DNA from: Variovorax sp. J2L1-78 | GTDB taxonomy: Bacteria; Pseudomonadota; Gammaproteobacteria; Burkholderiales; Burkholderiaceae_C | DNA length: 64,000 nt | NCBI RefSeq assembly: GCF_030317205.1 | Contig: NZ_JASZYB010000002.1 | Location: 548,501-612,500, forward strand | Direction of reading: 5' to 3' | Program-made: the position numbers and the translations under genes | Shown here: positions 1-8,542 of the stretch, piece by piece | How positions within the stretch are numbered: position 1 is the stretch's first letter | Layout of the letters: the number at the start of each line of letters is the position of its first letter | The notes under the pieces: generated by a model | Database searches by the model: none | Told to the model about the DNA's origin: nothing | The model's input: only the letters and a program-made list of their open reading frames with translations

Positions 1-156
1 CCGCACATTGAAGCGCGGGCCTTGCTTGGCGGCGAGCGTGAGCACGAAGTGCGAGCACATGAGCTCGAGCACCGGCGCTTCCTTGAGTCCGGGCGACGGC
101 AGCGCCTGCCCGCGCAAGGGAGCAACCACCGCATCGACGCCGACACGCTTGACCAT
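1..156 (-). CDS. Unidentified protein, N-terminal fragment
   Basis: The first 52 codons of a leftward gene that runs off the window edge. The ATG at 156-154 is preceded on the minus strand by AGAGG about 8 nt upstream, which supports this start. It reads as a basic start (MVKRVGVD) and then a hydrophobic-mixed stretch without a clear signal peptide or recognisable motif. It diverges from ilvA with about 107 bp between the two starts. I do not recognise the family, and the fragment is too short to assign a function. Confidence 0.55.
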   Translation of the reverse strand, partial: MVKRVGVDAVVAPLRGQALPSPGLKEAPVLELMCSHFVLTLAAKQGPRFNVR

Positions 157-263
157 TCGACAACCTCTGGCTAAGGGAAATCTCAGCGCGACCATAACGC
201 AGAGTTTTGTGTTGGGGAAGACAGCGCATCGGTAAATCTCCCGATGTTGCAAATCCATCCACA

Positions 264-1478
264 ATGCAAGGCATGATCGGAATCCAGGACATCGAGCGCG
301 CTGCGGTGCGCCTGCAGGGCCAGCTGCTGGCGACGCCCTGCGTGGAGTCGCGCACGCTCTCGGACATCGTCGGCGCGCAGGTCTTCCTCAAGTTCGAGAA
401 CCTGCAGTTCACCGCCTCGTTCAAGGAGCGCGGCGCGTGCAACAAACTGGTCGACCTCAGTGAAAGCGGCGTCCGCGGGGTGGTGGCCATGTCCGCCGGC
501 AACCACGCCCAGGGCGTGGCGTACCACGCGCAGCGGCTGGGCATGAAGGCGACCATCGTGATGCCGCGCTTCACGCCGGGCGTGAAGATCGAGCGCACCC
601 GCAGCTTCGGCGCCGAGGTGGTGCTGCACGGCGACACCCTGGACGCCGCCCGCGCCCATGCCTTCGAGCTGGCCGAGCGCGACGGCCTGGCCTTCGTGCA
701 CCCCTATGACGACGAAGCCATCATGGCCGGCCAGGGCACCGTCGCGCTGGAGATGCTCGATGCGGTGCCCGACCTCGACATGCTGGTGGTGTCGGTCGGC
801 GGCGGCGGGCTGATCGCCGGCATGGCGATCGCGGCGCGCGCGCGCAAGCCGGGCATCGAGATCATCGGCGTGCAGACCACGCGCTTTCCGGCGATGGTGA
901 ACGCCGTGCAGGGCACGCACCACGTGCAGGGCACCAGCACCATCGCGGAAGGCATCGCGGTCGGCACGCCCGGCGTGCTGACGCGGGACGTCATCGAAAA
1001 GCACGTCGACGACCTGCTGCTGGTCGACGAAGGCGACATCGAGCAGGCCGTGCTGATGCTGCTGGAGATCGAGAAGACGCTGGTCGAGGGCGCCGGCGCG
1101 GCCGGGCTGGCGGCGCTGATCCGGCATCCGGCGCGCTTTCAGGGCAAGAAGGTCGGGCTGGTGCTGTCGGGCGGCAACATCGACCCGCTGCTGCTGGCGG
1201 CCATCATCGAGCGCGGCATGGTGCGGGCCGGCCGGCTGGCCCGGCTGCGCGTGAGCGCGCGCGACGTGCCAGGCATGCTGGCCCGCATCACCACGACGGT
1301 CGCCGAAGCGGGCGCCAACATCGACGAGGTGCACCACCAGCGGGCCTTCACCATGCTGGCGGCACAGAACGTGGAGATCGAACTGGTGCTGCAGACGCGG
1401 GGGCGCGAGCACCTGGCCGCCGTGCTCGCCGCCCTGCGGCAGGCGGGCTTCGAGGCGGAAGAACAGCAGTCGCATTGA
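264..1478 (+). CDS. ilvA: Threonine ammonia-lyase (threonine dehydratase) with C-terminal ACT domain
   Basis: A PLP enzyme that deaminates L-threonine to 2-oxobutyrate and ammonia, feeding isoleucine synthesis or threonine breakdown. The fold type II signature around SFKERGA places the PLP lysine at residue 54. The phosphate-binding glycine loop GGGGLIAG lies near residues 178-185. A single ACT domain follows from about residue 330 (RLRVSARDVPGMLARI). At 404 residues this is the short single-ACT form, not the roughly 500-residue double-ACT E. coli IlvA. The ATG at 264 is used; the ATG at 273 is in frame with AAGG just before it and could be the true start. No partner gene of branched-chain synthesis is adjacent. 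Confidence 0.9.
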   Translation: MQGMIGIQDIERAAVRLQGQLLATPCVESRTLSDIVGAQVFLKFENLQFTASFKERGACNKLVDLSESGVRGVVAMSAGNHAQGVAYHAQRLGMKATIVMPRFTPGVKIERTRSFGAEVVLHGDTLDAARAHAFELAERDGLAFVHPYDDEAIMAGQGTVALEMLDAVPDLDMLVVSVGGGGLIAGMAIAARARKPGIEIIGVQTTRFPAMVNAVQGTHHVQGTSTIAEGIAVGTPGVLTRDVIEKHVDDLLLVDEGDIEQAVLMLLEIEKTLVEGAGAAGLAALIRHPARFQGKKVGLVLSGGNIDPLLLAAIIERGMVRAGRLARLRVSARDVPGMLARITTTVAEAGANIDEVHHQRAFTMLAAQNVEIELVLQTRGREHLAAVLAALRQAGFEAEEQQSH

Positions 1479-1566
1479 CCCCTGCCCCGGGAAGGCCCTT
1501 GGACGGCGACCGGGTCGGTTGGCTAAAATGAAGGCAATCCCCGGTTTGAATACAAAGGAACTACTC

Positions 1567-1719
1567 ATGTCCACCCCCACGCCTGTTGAGCCCGGCCACG
1601 ACGCCCTGGTCGAGAAAGACGCGGTCGAATCGGTCGTGCACCTGATGCCGCTCGTGCTGCCGCTGGTGGGGGGCGTGCTGATGCTGCTCCTAGCCTCCAT
1701 CGCCATCTACATGGCCTGA
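1567..1719 (+). CDS. Small single-span membrane protein, function unknown
   Basis: A 50-residue reading frame with a good ribosome site (AAGGA, 7 nt before the ATG). The first half is polar and acidic. Residues about 26-48 form one hydrophobic helix rich in Leu, Val and Gly, ending in AIYMA at the C-terminus, so an N-in or N-out tail-anchored peptide is likely. It sits 88 bp after ilvA, and its stop codon falls at the start of a long imperfect palindrome. The codon pattern and Shine-Dalgarno site make it credible as a real gene. No family is recognised. Confidence 0.65.
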   Translation: MSTPTPVEPGHDALVEKDAVESVVHLMPLVLPLVGGVLMLLLASIAIYMA

Positions 1720-1838
1720 AGGTGCGGTTGGACCTGCTGCGCGGCTCGATCTCGCACCTGCGGTCCTCGCCGTACAGCAGTACGGCTGCGGTTCTCGGCG
1801 CAAGCTCGAACCGCTCGCGACGGTCCCACCACACCTTC
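1718..1838. repeat. 121-bp imperfect inverted repeat between the small membrane gene and pckG
   Basis: The left half starting GAAGGTGCGGTTGGACC matches the reverse complement of the right half ending at 1838 (GAAGGTGTGGTGGGACC) with scattered mismatches. The pairing continues inwards to a perfect GCCGTAC / GTACGGC core. Just outside the core, TGCGGTCCTC (left) and TGCGGTTCTC (right) are direct rather than inverted copies. The element begins in the TGA of the upstream gene. It could be a folded 3' UTR or terminator-like structure, or a dispersed palindromic element; no target-site duplication was seen. Confidence 0.6.
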
Positions 1839-1843
1839 AACGT

Positions 1844-1867
1844 CGCAGGCTGAGCGCTTCGCCTGCG
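1844..1867. repeat. Hairpin CGCAGGC/GCCTGCG upstream of pckG
   Basis: A perfect 7-bp stem (1844-1850 with 1861-1867) enclosing 10 nt, placed directly after the 121-bp palindrome and about 120 bp before pckG. There is no T-run after it, so it is not a standard terminator. It may be part of the same repeat element or of the pckG leader. Confidence 0.4.
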
Positions 1868-1990
1868 GCGCATTGCTTCCATCGACGCGGCCCACGAGCC
1901 GCACAGAGCGAAAACGTTTTTTCAAACGGCCCTCACGCCGCCACCGAGCCCCGCTCGAAAAGACGATTTTTCAACTCCTGGAGACTTTCG

Positions 1991-3877
1991 ATGAACGCAC
2001 CCACGATGAAGGGCCTGCCCATTCAGGCGCCGAGCTACGTCAAGAACGCCAAGCTGATCGCCTGGGTGGCCGAGATGGCCGCCCTGTGCAAGCCCGAGAG
2101 CGTCTACTGGTGCGACGGCAGCACCGAAGAGTACGACCGCCTCTGCCAGCAACTGGTCGATGCCGGCACCTTCAAGAAGCTGAACCCGGCCAAACGGCCC
2201 AACTCCTTCCTTGCCAATTCCGATCCGGTCGACGTGGCACGGGTCGAAGACCGCACCTACATCTGCTCGGCCAAGAAGGAGGACGCCGGCCCGACCAACA
2301 ACTGGATGGCGCCGGCGGAGATGCGTGCGACGCTGCAGCCTCTTTTCGACGGCTGCATGAAGGGCCGCACGATGTACGTCGTGCCCTTCTCGATGGGTCC
2401 GCTGGGCTCGCCGATCGCGCACATCGGCATCGAGCTGTCCGACAGCGCGTACGTGGCGGTGAACATGAAGATCATGACCCGCATGGGCAAGGCCGTGTAC
2501 GACGTGCTGGGCGCCGACGGCGAGTTCGTGCCCTGCGTGCACACCGTGGGCGCACCGCTGGAAGCCGGCCAGAAGGACGTGAGCTGGCCCTGCAACACGA
2601 CGAAGTACATCGTCCATTACCCGGAAACCCGCGAGATCTGGAGCTACGGCTCGGGCTACGGCGGCAACGCGCTGCTGGGCAAGAAGTGCTTCGCGCTGCG
2701 CATCGCCTCGACCATGGGCCGCGACGAAGGGTGGCTGGCCGAACACATGCTGATCCTGGGCGTGACCAACCCCGAAGGCAAGAAGTACCACGTGGCCGCC
2801 GCCTTCCCGAGCGCCTGCGGCAAGACCAATTTCTCGATGCTCGTGCCGCCGGCCGGCTTCGAGGGCTGGAAGGTCACGACCATCGGCGACGACATCGCCT
2901 GGATCAAGCCGCAGGCCGATGGCTCGCTGCGCGCCATCAACCCGGAAGCCGGCTACTTCGGCGTGGCGCCGGGCACCAACTACACGACCAACCCGAACTG
3001 CATGCGCAGCCTGGACAAGGACGTGATCTTCACCAACGTCGCGCTCACCGACGACGGCGACGTCTGGTGGGAGGGCATGGAGCAGGACGCGGAAGGCAAG
3101 GCGCTGCCCGCACACCTCATCGATTGGCAGGGCAAGGACTGGACGCCGGAGAGCGCCAAGGCAGACGGCGTCGGCGGCAAGCTCAAGCCCGCTGCCCACC
3201 CCAACGCCCGCTTCACCGTGGCCGCGACCAACAACCCGGCGCTCGACGACGCCTGGGACGATCCGAAGGGCGTGAAGATCGACGCCTTCATCTTCGGCGG
3301 CCGCCGCTCGACCACCGTGCCGCTGGTGACCGAAGCGCGCAACTGGACCGAGGGCGTCTACATGGCCGCCACGATGGGTTCGGAAACCACCGCCGCCGCC
3401 ACCGGCCAGGCCGGCGTGGTGCGCCGCGACCCCTTCGCCATGCTGCCCTTCATGGGCTACAACATGAGCGACTACTTCCAGCACTGGCTCGACCTGGGCA
3501 AGAAGCTGGAGGCCTCGGGCGCCGTGCTGCCCAAGATCTACACGACCAACTGGTTCCGCAAGGGCGCGGACGGCAAGTTCGTCTGGCCGGGCTACGGCGA
3601 GAACATGCGCGTGCTCAAGTGGATGATCGACCGCATCGAGGGCAAGGCCGGCGACGGCGTCGCGCACGTCACCGGCGTGAGCCCGCGCTACGAGGACCTC
3701 AACTGGACCGGGCTGGATTTCAGCGCCGCCCAGTTCGACACGGTCACCAGCATCGACAAGGCCGCCTGGCAGGCCGAACTGAAGCTGCACACCGAGCTGT
3801 TCGAGCAACTCGCGCACCACCTGCCGAAGGAGCTGCCGGAAACCAAGGCGGCCATCGCCCAGCGACTCGCGGCCTGA
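1991..3877 (+). CDS. pckG: Phosphoenolpyruvate carboxykinase (GTP)
   Basis: Converts oxaloacetate and GTP to phosphoenolpyruvate, CO2 and GDP, the entry step of gluconeogenesis from C4 acids. The 628-residue length and the P-loop-like [13 protein letters not shown] near residues 271-283 identify the GTP-dependent family, which is unrelated in sequence to ATP-dependent Pck[10 protein letters not shown] near residue 435 is the nucleotide- and substrate-binding arginine segment. The ATG follows GGAGACTTTCG, an acceptable ribosome site. It is monocistronic, with about 270 bp of structured leader DNA before it and a strong terminator after it. Confidence 0.97.
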   Translation: MNAPTMKGLPIQAPSYVKNAKLIAWVAEMAALCKPESVYWCDGSTEEYDRLCQQLVDAGTFKKLNPAKRPNSFLANSDPVDVARVEDRTYICSAKKEDAGPTNNWMAPAEMRATLQPLFDGCMKGRTMYVVPFSMGPLGSPIAHIGIELSDSAYVAVNMKIMTRMGKAVYDVLGADGEFVPCVHTVGAPLEAGQKDVSWPCNTTKYIVHYPETREIWSYGSGYGGNALLGKKCFALRIASTMGRDEGWLAEHMLILGVTNPEGKKYHVAAAFPSACGKTNFSMLVPPAGFEGWKVTTIGDDIAWIKPQADGSLRAINPEAGYFGVAPGTNYTTNPNCMRSLDKDVIFTNVALTDDGDVWWEGMEQDAEGKALPAHLIDWQGKDWTPESAKADGVGGKLKPAAHPNARFTVAATNNPALDDAWDDPKGVKIDAFIFGGRRSTTVPLVTEARNWTEGVYMAATMGSETTAAATGQAGVVRRDPFAMLPFMGYNMSDYFQHWLDLGKKLEASGAVLPKIYTTNWFRKGADGKFVWPGYGENMRVLKWMIDRIEGKAGDGVAHVTGVSPRYEDLNWTGLDFSAAQFDTVTSIDKAAWQAELKLHTELFEQLAHHLPKELPETKAAIAQRLAA

Positions 3878-3906
3878 ACGCGCAACGGGCGCTTCGCGCG
3901 CCCATG

Positions 3907-3933
3907 AAAAAAGCCGCCCGAGGGCGGCTTTTT
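3907..3933. terminator. Bidirectional rho-independent terminator after pckG
   Basis: AAAAAAGCCGCCC, a 2-nt loop, then GGGCGGCTTTTTC. The GC stem is flanked by A-run and T-run, so it can terminate pckG (rightward) and the convergent membrane-protein gene (leftward). Confidence 0.9.
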
Positions 3934-3953
3934 CTTTGCGCTCAGCGCAGGGC

Positions 3954-4496
3954 TCAGTAGTACTTGCCGAGGTTCACTCGGCGCATGGCTTCGTACAGCG
4001 TCGGCACCTTCACGTCGGCCGAACGCTGGGCCATCATGGCGCGGGCCAGTTGGGCCGGCACGGCGGCCGGGGCACCGATCACCGCTTCGTGACGGGTCAC
4101 GGCGGCCTGGATGTCGTTCATGATGCGCTGGTCGTACTTGGCGTAGGCCAGGAAGCGTGCATCGGCTTGTGCGGCGTGGCGGCGACGGGCGTAGGCGGTC
4201 CAGCCAGCGGTGGCGCGGACGGCCAGGGTGCGGGCCGTGTCGGCGAAGAAGGCCAGGGCGACGAAAGCCACGCCCCACATCACCAGCCAGGCGGCGAGCA
4301 GGCCGCCTTCGTTCAGGTTCGACACCAGCTTGTCGGCGACGACGAGCATGGCCGAGACGATGGCGGCGAGCAGCAGGGCGGCCAGGCCGCGCGAACCATT
4401 GAAGTTGCCCGTGGCGCGGAGATGGTCAAAAACGGCTTCGGCGCGGGCGACGCCCGGATGAGCCGCGGGTTGTTCGACGTGGACAAAGCTGGTCAT
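3954..4496 (-). CDS. Inner-membrane protein of unknown function, putative LysR target
   Basis: 180 residues. The start at 4496 is set by a strong GGAGGG ribosome site 8 nt upstream on the minus strand. Two adjacent hydrophobic helices (about residues 38-57 and 66-88) are flanked by charged segments. The C-terminal half is soluble and Ala/Arg-rich, ending LGKYY. It diverges from a LysR gene 105 bp away. A palindrome and a TAATAT -10 element for this gene lie between them, so it is probably the main target of that regulator. I do not recognise the family. Confidence 0.75.
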   Translation of the reverse strand: MTSFVHVEQPAAHPGVARAEAVFDHLRATGNFNGSRGLAALLLAAIVSAMLVVADKLVSNLNEGGLLAAWLVMWGVAFVALAFFADTARTLAVRATAGWTAYARRRHAAQADARFLAYAKYDQRIMNDIQAAVTRHEAVIGAPAAVPAQLARAMMAQRSADVKVPTLYEAMRRVNLGKYY

Positions 4497-4540
4497 GAGA
4501 ATTCCCTCCAAGGGGTGAATGGCCGAAGCCGATGGAACGA

Positions 4541-4558
4541 ATATTAGGGGTTACCCTA
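4541..4558 (-). promoter_or_regulatory. LysR-type operator with overlapping -10 for the leftward gene
   Basis: TAGGG-GTTA-CCCTA (4545-4558) is a perfect dyad. Read leftwards it becomes CTAGGGTAACCCCTAATATT, with a TAATAT -10 hexamer abutting the dyad and about 38 nt from the inferred transcription start to the ATG at 4496. Nearly the same string recurs at 5849-5868, also before a leftward gene. Confidence 0.6.
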
Positions 4559-4601
4559 GTGTTCCGCCACTTTATCTTTCTGATGTTTATCATTCACCAG
4601 G

Positions 4602-5600
4602 ATGATGAACGTCAACTTTCGCACGCTGGATCTCAACCTCCTGCGCGTTTTCGACGAGGTCATGGCCGAGCGCAACCTGACCCGCGCCGCCCGCAACCTG
4701 TCGCTGACCCAGCCCGCCGTGAGCAATGCGCTGCGGCGGCTGCGCGAGGTGCTGGGCGACGAGCTGGTGCGCCGCTCCGGTGCCGGCGTGGAGCCGACAC
4801 CCCGTGCGCTCGCCCTGTGGCCGACCGTGCGCGACGCCCTGCAGCAGCTCCAGCACACCCTGGCACCCAGCGAATTCGACGCCGCCGTGGCCGACACCAC
4901 CTTCGTGCTGGCGATGGCCGACGCCACCGCCGCCGAGCTGATCCCCGGCCTTGTCCAGATCATGCAGGCCGAGGCGCCGGCGATCTCGGTGCGCGTCGTG
5001 CCGCTGACCACGCGCGACCCGCGCCAGCTGCTCGAGAACGAGGAAGCGGACATGGCCATCGGCTACTTTCCCGCCGTGATCGCCAGCCTGACCGCGCGCG
5101 GCCAGTCCGGCGTGGCAGTGCCCTTCGAGGCGCAGCGGCTCTATGTGGGTCAGTATGTGTGTGTGATGCGGCGCGGCCATCCGCTGGCGGACAAGCCGCT
5201 GACGCTCGACGACTACTGCGCGGCGCGCCACCTGCTGGTGAGCTTCTCGGGTCGGCCCTACGGCTTCATCGACCAGACGCTCGCGGCTCTAGGTCGGGAG
5301 CGCCGCATCGCGGTCACGGTGAATCAGTTCTTCACGGCCGGCCGCGTGGTGGCGAACTCGGACCTGCTCACGGTCCTGCCGCGGCACTTCGTGCGGGTGA
5401 CCGGCATCGACGAGCAACTGGTGCTGCGCGATCTGCCCTTCGACCAGCCGCTGGTCCACGTGGACGCGGTCTGGCATCGGCGTGCGCAGCACGGGCATGC
5501 GCACGAATGGCTGCGCGCGGCACTGGTACGGGCGGCGGCGGCGGCGTTCGCGCGCTCGCTGCTGGGGCAACCCGCCCCGGGAACGGCGGCGGTGCCGTGA
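4602..5600 (+). CDS. LysR-family transcriptional regulator (NodD/SyrM-like branch)
   Basis: 332 residues with an N-terminal winged helix-turn-helix (LNLLRVFDEVMAERNLTRAA through the LTQPAVSNALRRLR recognition helix, about residues 9-45) and a periplasmic-binding-like effector domain after residue 90. TQPAVSNALRRLRE is typical of the branch that includes NodD-like and aromatic-sensing regulators. The start is ATG 4602 or the adjacent ATG 4605. It faces the gene ending at 3954 across a palindromic operator, the classical LysR arrangement, and the related site before the gene at 5629-5802 may be a second target. The ligand is unknown. Confidence 0.9.
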   Translation: MMNVNFRTLDLNLLRVFDEVMAERNLTRAARNLSLTQPAVSNALRRLREVLGDELVRRSGAGVEPTPRALALWPTVRDALQQLQHTLAPSEFDAAVADTTFVLAMADATAAELIPGLVQIMQAEAPAISVRVVPLTTRDPRQLLENEEADMAIGYFPAVIASLTARGQSGVAVPFEAQRLYVGQYVCVMRRGHPLADKPLTLDDYCAARHLLVSFSGRPYGFIDQTLAALGRERRIAVTVNQFFTAGRVVANSDLLTVLPRHFVRVTGIDEQLVLRDLPFDQPLVHVDAVWHRRAQHGHAHEWLRAALVRAAAAAFARSLLGQPAPGTAAVP

Positions 5601-5628
5601 GTATTGGTATGGGGCCGACAGGCGCGCT

Positions 5629-5802
5629 TCAGCGCACCACGCGCAGCCAGGCGCTGGCAGCGACGCGCAGGTCTTGCGCATCGTGGGCGTCATGGCCGGC
5701 ACGAAGGTCGGCGCTCTCCATCAGGAGCGATGCCGGGCTGGCGGGGGTTTCGTCGGCGGGGGAGCGGAAGAAACGGGCGATGTGGGCGAGCAGACTGAAC
5801 AT
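5629..5802 (-). CDS. Small protein of unknown function, possible second LysR target
   Basis: 57 residues beginning MFSLLAHIARFFRSPADE: a short amphipathic or hydrophobic N-terminus and then a polar, His/Asp/Ala-rich tail. The context favours a real gene: a promoter-like string almost identical to that of the gene at 3954-4496 sits about 40-65 bp upstream in the same orientation. Against it, the ATG lacks an obvious ribosome site and the protein is short. It is convergent with the LysR gene and divergent from the phosphoesterase gene. Confidence 0.5.
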   Translation of the reverse strand: MFSLLAHIARFFRSPADETPASPASLLMESADLRAGHDAHDAQDLRVAASAWLRVVR

Positions 5803-5848
5803 GATGTTTGCGCGGCCGGATCCCGCGCTGGTGTTGGGACTAGACCGT

Positions 5849-5868
5849 AGATTAAGGGTTATCCCTAG
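5849..5868 (-). promoter_or_regulatory. Second copy of the LysR-type operator/-10 module
   Basis: Read leftwards: CTAGGGATAACCCTTAATCT. The dyad AGGG-TTAT-CCCT (5855-5866) abuts a TAATCT -10 hexamer. This is the same layout as the site at 4541-4558, with one extra base in the dyad spacer. It lies between the small leftward gene and the rightward phosphoesterase gene. Confidence 0.55.
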
Positions 5869-5927
5869 TCTTTCCAGCCCGACTTCATGCGCCTTGCACA
5901 TAAGGGCATTCGCCTAGACTGAACCCA

Positions 5928-6734
5928 ATGAAGCTTCAGCTGCTTTCCGACCTGCACCTGGAGTCGCACCCCCGCCTGCGCATCGCGCCCGCGCCCGGTG
6001 CCGACTTGCTGGTGCTGGCGGGCGACCTCGGCTCTTACCAGAATGGCTCCCGGCTGGAAGACACGGATTTCGGCCTCGGCCGCTTCTCGCCGCGCCACGG
6101 CTGGCCGACACCGGTGTTCTACGTGCCCGGCAACCACGAATACGACGCCACCGATTTCGACGACACGCACGCGCGGCTGCGCACACTGTGCGATGAACTC
6201 GGCATCGTCTGGCTGGAGCGGGAAATCGTCGTGCACCACGGCGTGCGCTTCATCGGCACGACGCTGTGGGCCGATTTCGACGCGCTGGTCGCCCCAACCG
6301 ACGACCTGGGCGAGCGGCTCAAGAAGCGCGGCAAGGCCACGCGCGCCGCCGATTTCTACCTGGCGAAGGCGGCCACCACGCGCGGCGGACACCCTTTCAT
6401 GGCGTCGCAAATGCGAGAGCATGCACTCACTTGCGAGTCCTGGCTGACCGAAGCCCTCGCCCAGCCTTTCGACGGCACGACCGTCGCCATCACCCACTTC
6501 GCGCCGACGCTGGCCAGTGCCGACCCGCGCTACGGCCTGCGCCCCGGCACCGCCGGCTTCTGCAACAGCCTGGACCACCTGCTGCCCCAGGCCGACCTGT
6601 GGCTGCACGGCCACCTGCACTGCGCCTTCGACTATGTGAAGGACGGCTGCCGGGTAATCGCCAACCCGCTGGGCTACGCGGCCAAGGGCGAACAGGACGG
6701 CTTTCGCCCCGACCTGCTGATCGAGGTGGCCTGA
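5928..6734 (+). CDS. Calcineurin-like metallophosphoesterase
   Basis: 268 residues with all metal-binding blocks of the family in order: SDLHLE (D8, H10), LAGDLG, PGNHEY, AITHFAP and LHGHLH. It should be a soluble, dinuclear-metal phosphoesterase; the natural substrate cannot be read from sequence. Its stop codon overlaps the start of the following SpmA/SpmB-like gene by one base, so the two are co-translated. The -10/dyad module upstream points leftwards and may or may not affect this gene. Confidence 0.9.
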   Translation: MKLQLLSDLHLESHPRLRIAPAPGADLLVLAGDLGSYQNGSRLEDTDFGLGRFSPRHGWPTPVFYVPGNHEYDATDFDDTHARLRTLCDELGIVWLEREIVVHHGVRFIGTTLWADFDALVAPTDDLGERLKKRGKATRAADFYLAKAATTRGGHPFMASQMREHALTCESWLTEALAQPFDGTTVAITHFAPTLASADPRYGLRPGTAGFCNSLDHLLPQADLWLHGHLHCAFDYVKDGCRVIANPLGYAAKGEQDGFRPDLLIEVA

Positions 6735-7963
6735 TGCTCAACGGCCTGTGGCTTGGCTTCTTCCTGGTCGCGGCGGTCGCCGGGCTGGTCCGCTGGCTGG
6801 TCGGCGGCGACCCGACCGTGTTCGCCGCCATGGTCGAGAGCCTGTTCGCCATGGCCAAGCTGGCCGTCGAGGTGATGGTGCTGCTCTTCGGCACGCTGAC
6901 GCTCTGGCTCGGCCTGCTGCGCATCGCCGAAGCGGCCGGCCTGGTCGCCTGGCTGGCGCGGCTGCTCGGCCCGCTGTTCCGCCGGCTGATGCCGGAGGTG
7001 CCGGCCGGCCACCCGGCGCTGGGCCTGATCACCATGAACTTCGCCGCCAACGCGCTGGGGCTGGACAACGCCGCCACCCCCATCGGCCTGAAGGCGATGC
7101 GCGAGCTGCAGACGCTCAACCCGCACCCCACGACGGCGAGCAACGCGCAGATCCTGTTCCTGGTGCTCAACGCCTCGTCACTCACGCTGCTGCCGGTGAC
7201 CATCTTCATGTACCGCGCGCAGCAGGGCGCGGCCGATCCGACGCTGATCTTTCTGCCGATCCTGCTGGCGACCAGCGCTTCCACGTTGGTCGGCCTGCTG
7301 TCGGTGGCCCTGGTGCAACGGCTGAAGCTGTGGGACCCGGTCGTGCTCGCCTACCTGCTGCCCGGTGCGCTGCTGCTCGGCGGCTTCATGGCGCTGCTGG
7401 CGACGCTCTCTTCCGCGGCGCTGGCCGCCCTGTCGTCGCTGCTGGGCAACCTCGTGCTCTTCGGCCTGGTGATCGCCTTCCTGGTGATCGGCGCGCTGCG
7501 CCGCGTGCCGGTGTACGAGCGCTTCATCGAAGGCGCGAAGGAAGGCTTCGACGTCGCGAAGAACCTGCTGCCCTACCTGGTGGCGATGCTCTGCGCCATC
7601 GGCGTGCTGCGTGCGTCGGGCGCGCTCGACATGGCGCTCGACGGCATCCGCTGGTTGGTGGTGCAGACCGGCTGGGACACGCGCTTCGTCGACGCGCTGC
7701 CCACCGCGCTGGTCAAGCCCTTCTCGGGCAGCGCGGCCCGCGCCATGCTGATCGAGACCATGAAGAGCCAGGGCGTCGACAGCTTTCCAGCACTGGCGGC
7801 GGCGGTCATCCAGGGCAGCACCGAGACCACCTTCTATGTGTTGGCCGTTTACTTCGGCGCGGTCGGCATCCAGCGCGCGCGGCATGCGGTGGCGTGCGCG
7901 CTGGCCGCCGAGGCCGCGGGCGTGGTCGCCGCCATCGCGGTCTGCTACTGGTTCTTCGGATAG
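6734..7963 (+). CDS. SpmA/SpmB-type fused membrane protein (nucleoside-recognition gate domains)
   Basis: 409 residues, almost entirely transmembrane. The N-terminal half resembles SpmA (FAANALGLDNAATPIGLKAM near residue 115 is characteristic) and the C-terminal half SpmB (STETTFYVLAVYFGAVG near residue 360). In Bacillus these are separate spore-maturation proteins; in non-sporulating proteobacteria fused versions occur and their role is unknown, probably transport-related. It overlaps the phosphoesterase stop by one base. Confidence 0.88.
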   Translation: MLNGLWLGFFLVAAVAGLVRWLVGGDPTVFAAMVESLFAMAKLAVEVMVLLFGTLTLWLGLLRIAEAAGLVAWLARLLGPLFRRLMPEVPAGHPALGLITMNFAANALGLDNAATPIGLKAMRELQTLNPHPTTASNAQILFLVLNASSLTLLPVTIFMYRAQQGAADPTLIFLPILLATSASTLVGLLSVALVQRLKLWDPVVLAYLLPGALLLGGFMALLATLSSAALAALSSLLGNLVLFGLVIAFLVIGALRRVPVYERFIEGAKEGFDVAKNLLPYLVAMLCAIGVLRASGALDMALDGIRWLVVQTGWDTRFVDALPTALVKPFSGSAARAMLIETMKSQGVDSFPALAAAVIQGSTETTFYVLAVYFGAVGIQRARHAVACALAAEAAGVVAAIAVCYWFFG

Positions 7964-8031
7964 CCCGCGCGACAGAGCGGGCGGGGCGCATCGGCCAGAA
8001 TAGGTCTTCCCTCTCCTTCTGCCCTTCCCCC

Positions 8032-8541
8032 GTGACCGTTCCCGTCCAGGCGCAGCCGCCCTCCTTCTCGGCCGACGAGTTCCGCCAGGCACTCGGCATG
8101 TTCGCCACCGGCGTGACCATCGTCACGGCGCGCGCGGCCGACGGCTCGCTGGTCGGGCTCACGGCCAACTCGTTCAACTCGGTCTCGCTGAGCCCGCCGC
8201 TGGTGCTGTGGAGCCTGGCGTTGAGCGCGGGCTCGATGCCGACGCTGAGCACCGGCTCGCACTACGCCATCAACATCCTGTCTGCGAGCCAGAAAGAACT
8301 TGCCGAGCGCTTCGCGAAGAAGCGCGACGACCGCTGGCAGGACGTCGCCTTCACCGAAGGCATCGGCGGCGCGCCGGTGCTCGCGGGCGCGGCGGCCAGC
8401 TTCGAGTGCTTCAACCGCAGCCGCTACGACGAAGGCGACCACGTGATCTTCGTCGGCGAGGTGGAGCGCTGCTCGCACACGCCCGGCGCGTCGCCGCTGC
8501 TGTTCCACGGCGGGCGCTTCTACACGGAACACCCGCTCTAG
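8032..8541 (+). CDS. Flavin reductase-like FMN-binding split-barrel protein
   Basis: 169 residues from a GTG at 8032. The conserved opening FRQALGMFATGVTIVTA and the TANSFNSVSLSPPLVLWSL segment mark the RutF/HpaC/DIM6 flavin reductase family, which reduces FMN or FAD with NAD(P)H for partner monooxygenases. GTG 8032 is chosen because the next in-frame ATG (8098) would remove the first helix of the fold; no good ribosome site is visible at either. No monooxygenase is adjacent, so it may be a stand-alone FMN-dependent oxidoreductase. It is convergent with the GNAT gene one base away. Confidence 0.85.
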   Translation: MTVPVQAQPPSFSADEFRQALGMFATGVTIVTARAADGSLVGLTANSFNSVSLSPPLVLWSLALSAGSMPTLSTGSHYAINILSASQKELAERFAKKRDDRWQDVAFTEGIGGAPVLAGAAASFECFNRSRYDEGDHVIFVGEVERCSHTPGASPLLFHGGRFYTEHPL

Positions 8542-8542
8542 A

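Noticed and set aside
183..1706. Long open frame on the minus strand opposite ilvA
   Set aside because: Its residues are His/Arg/Gln-rich low-complexity typical of antisense frames in high-GC DNA; the plus-strand frame has clear ilvA motifs.
1873..3960. Long plus-strand frame overlapping pckG
   Set aside because: Arg-rich composition without motifs; the pckG frame from 1991 is unmistakable.
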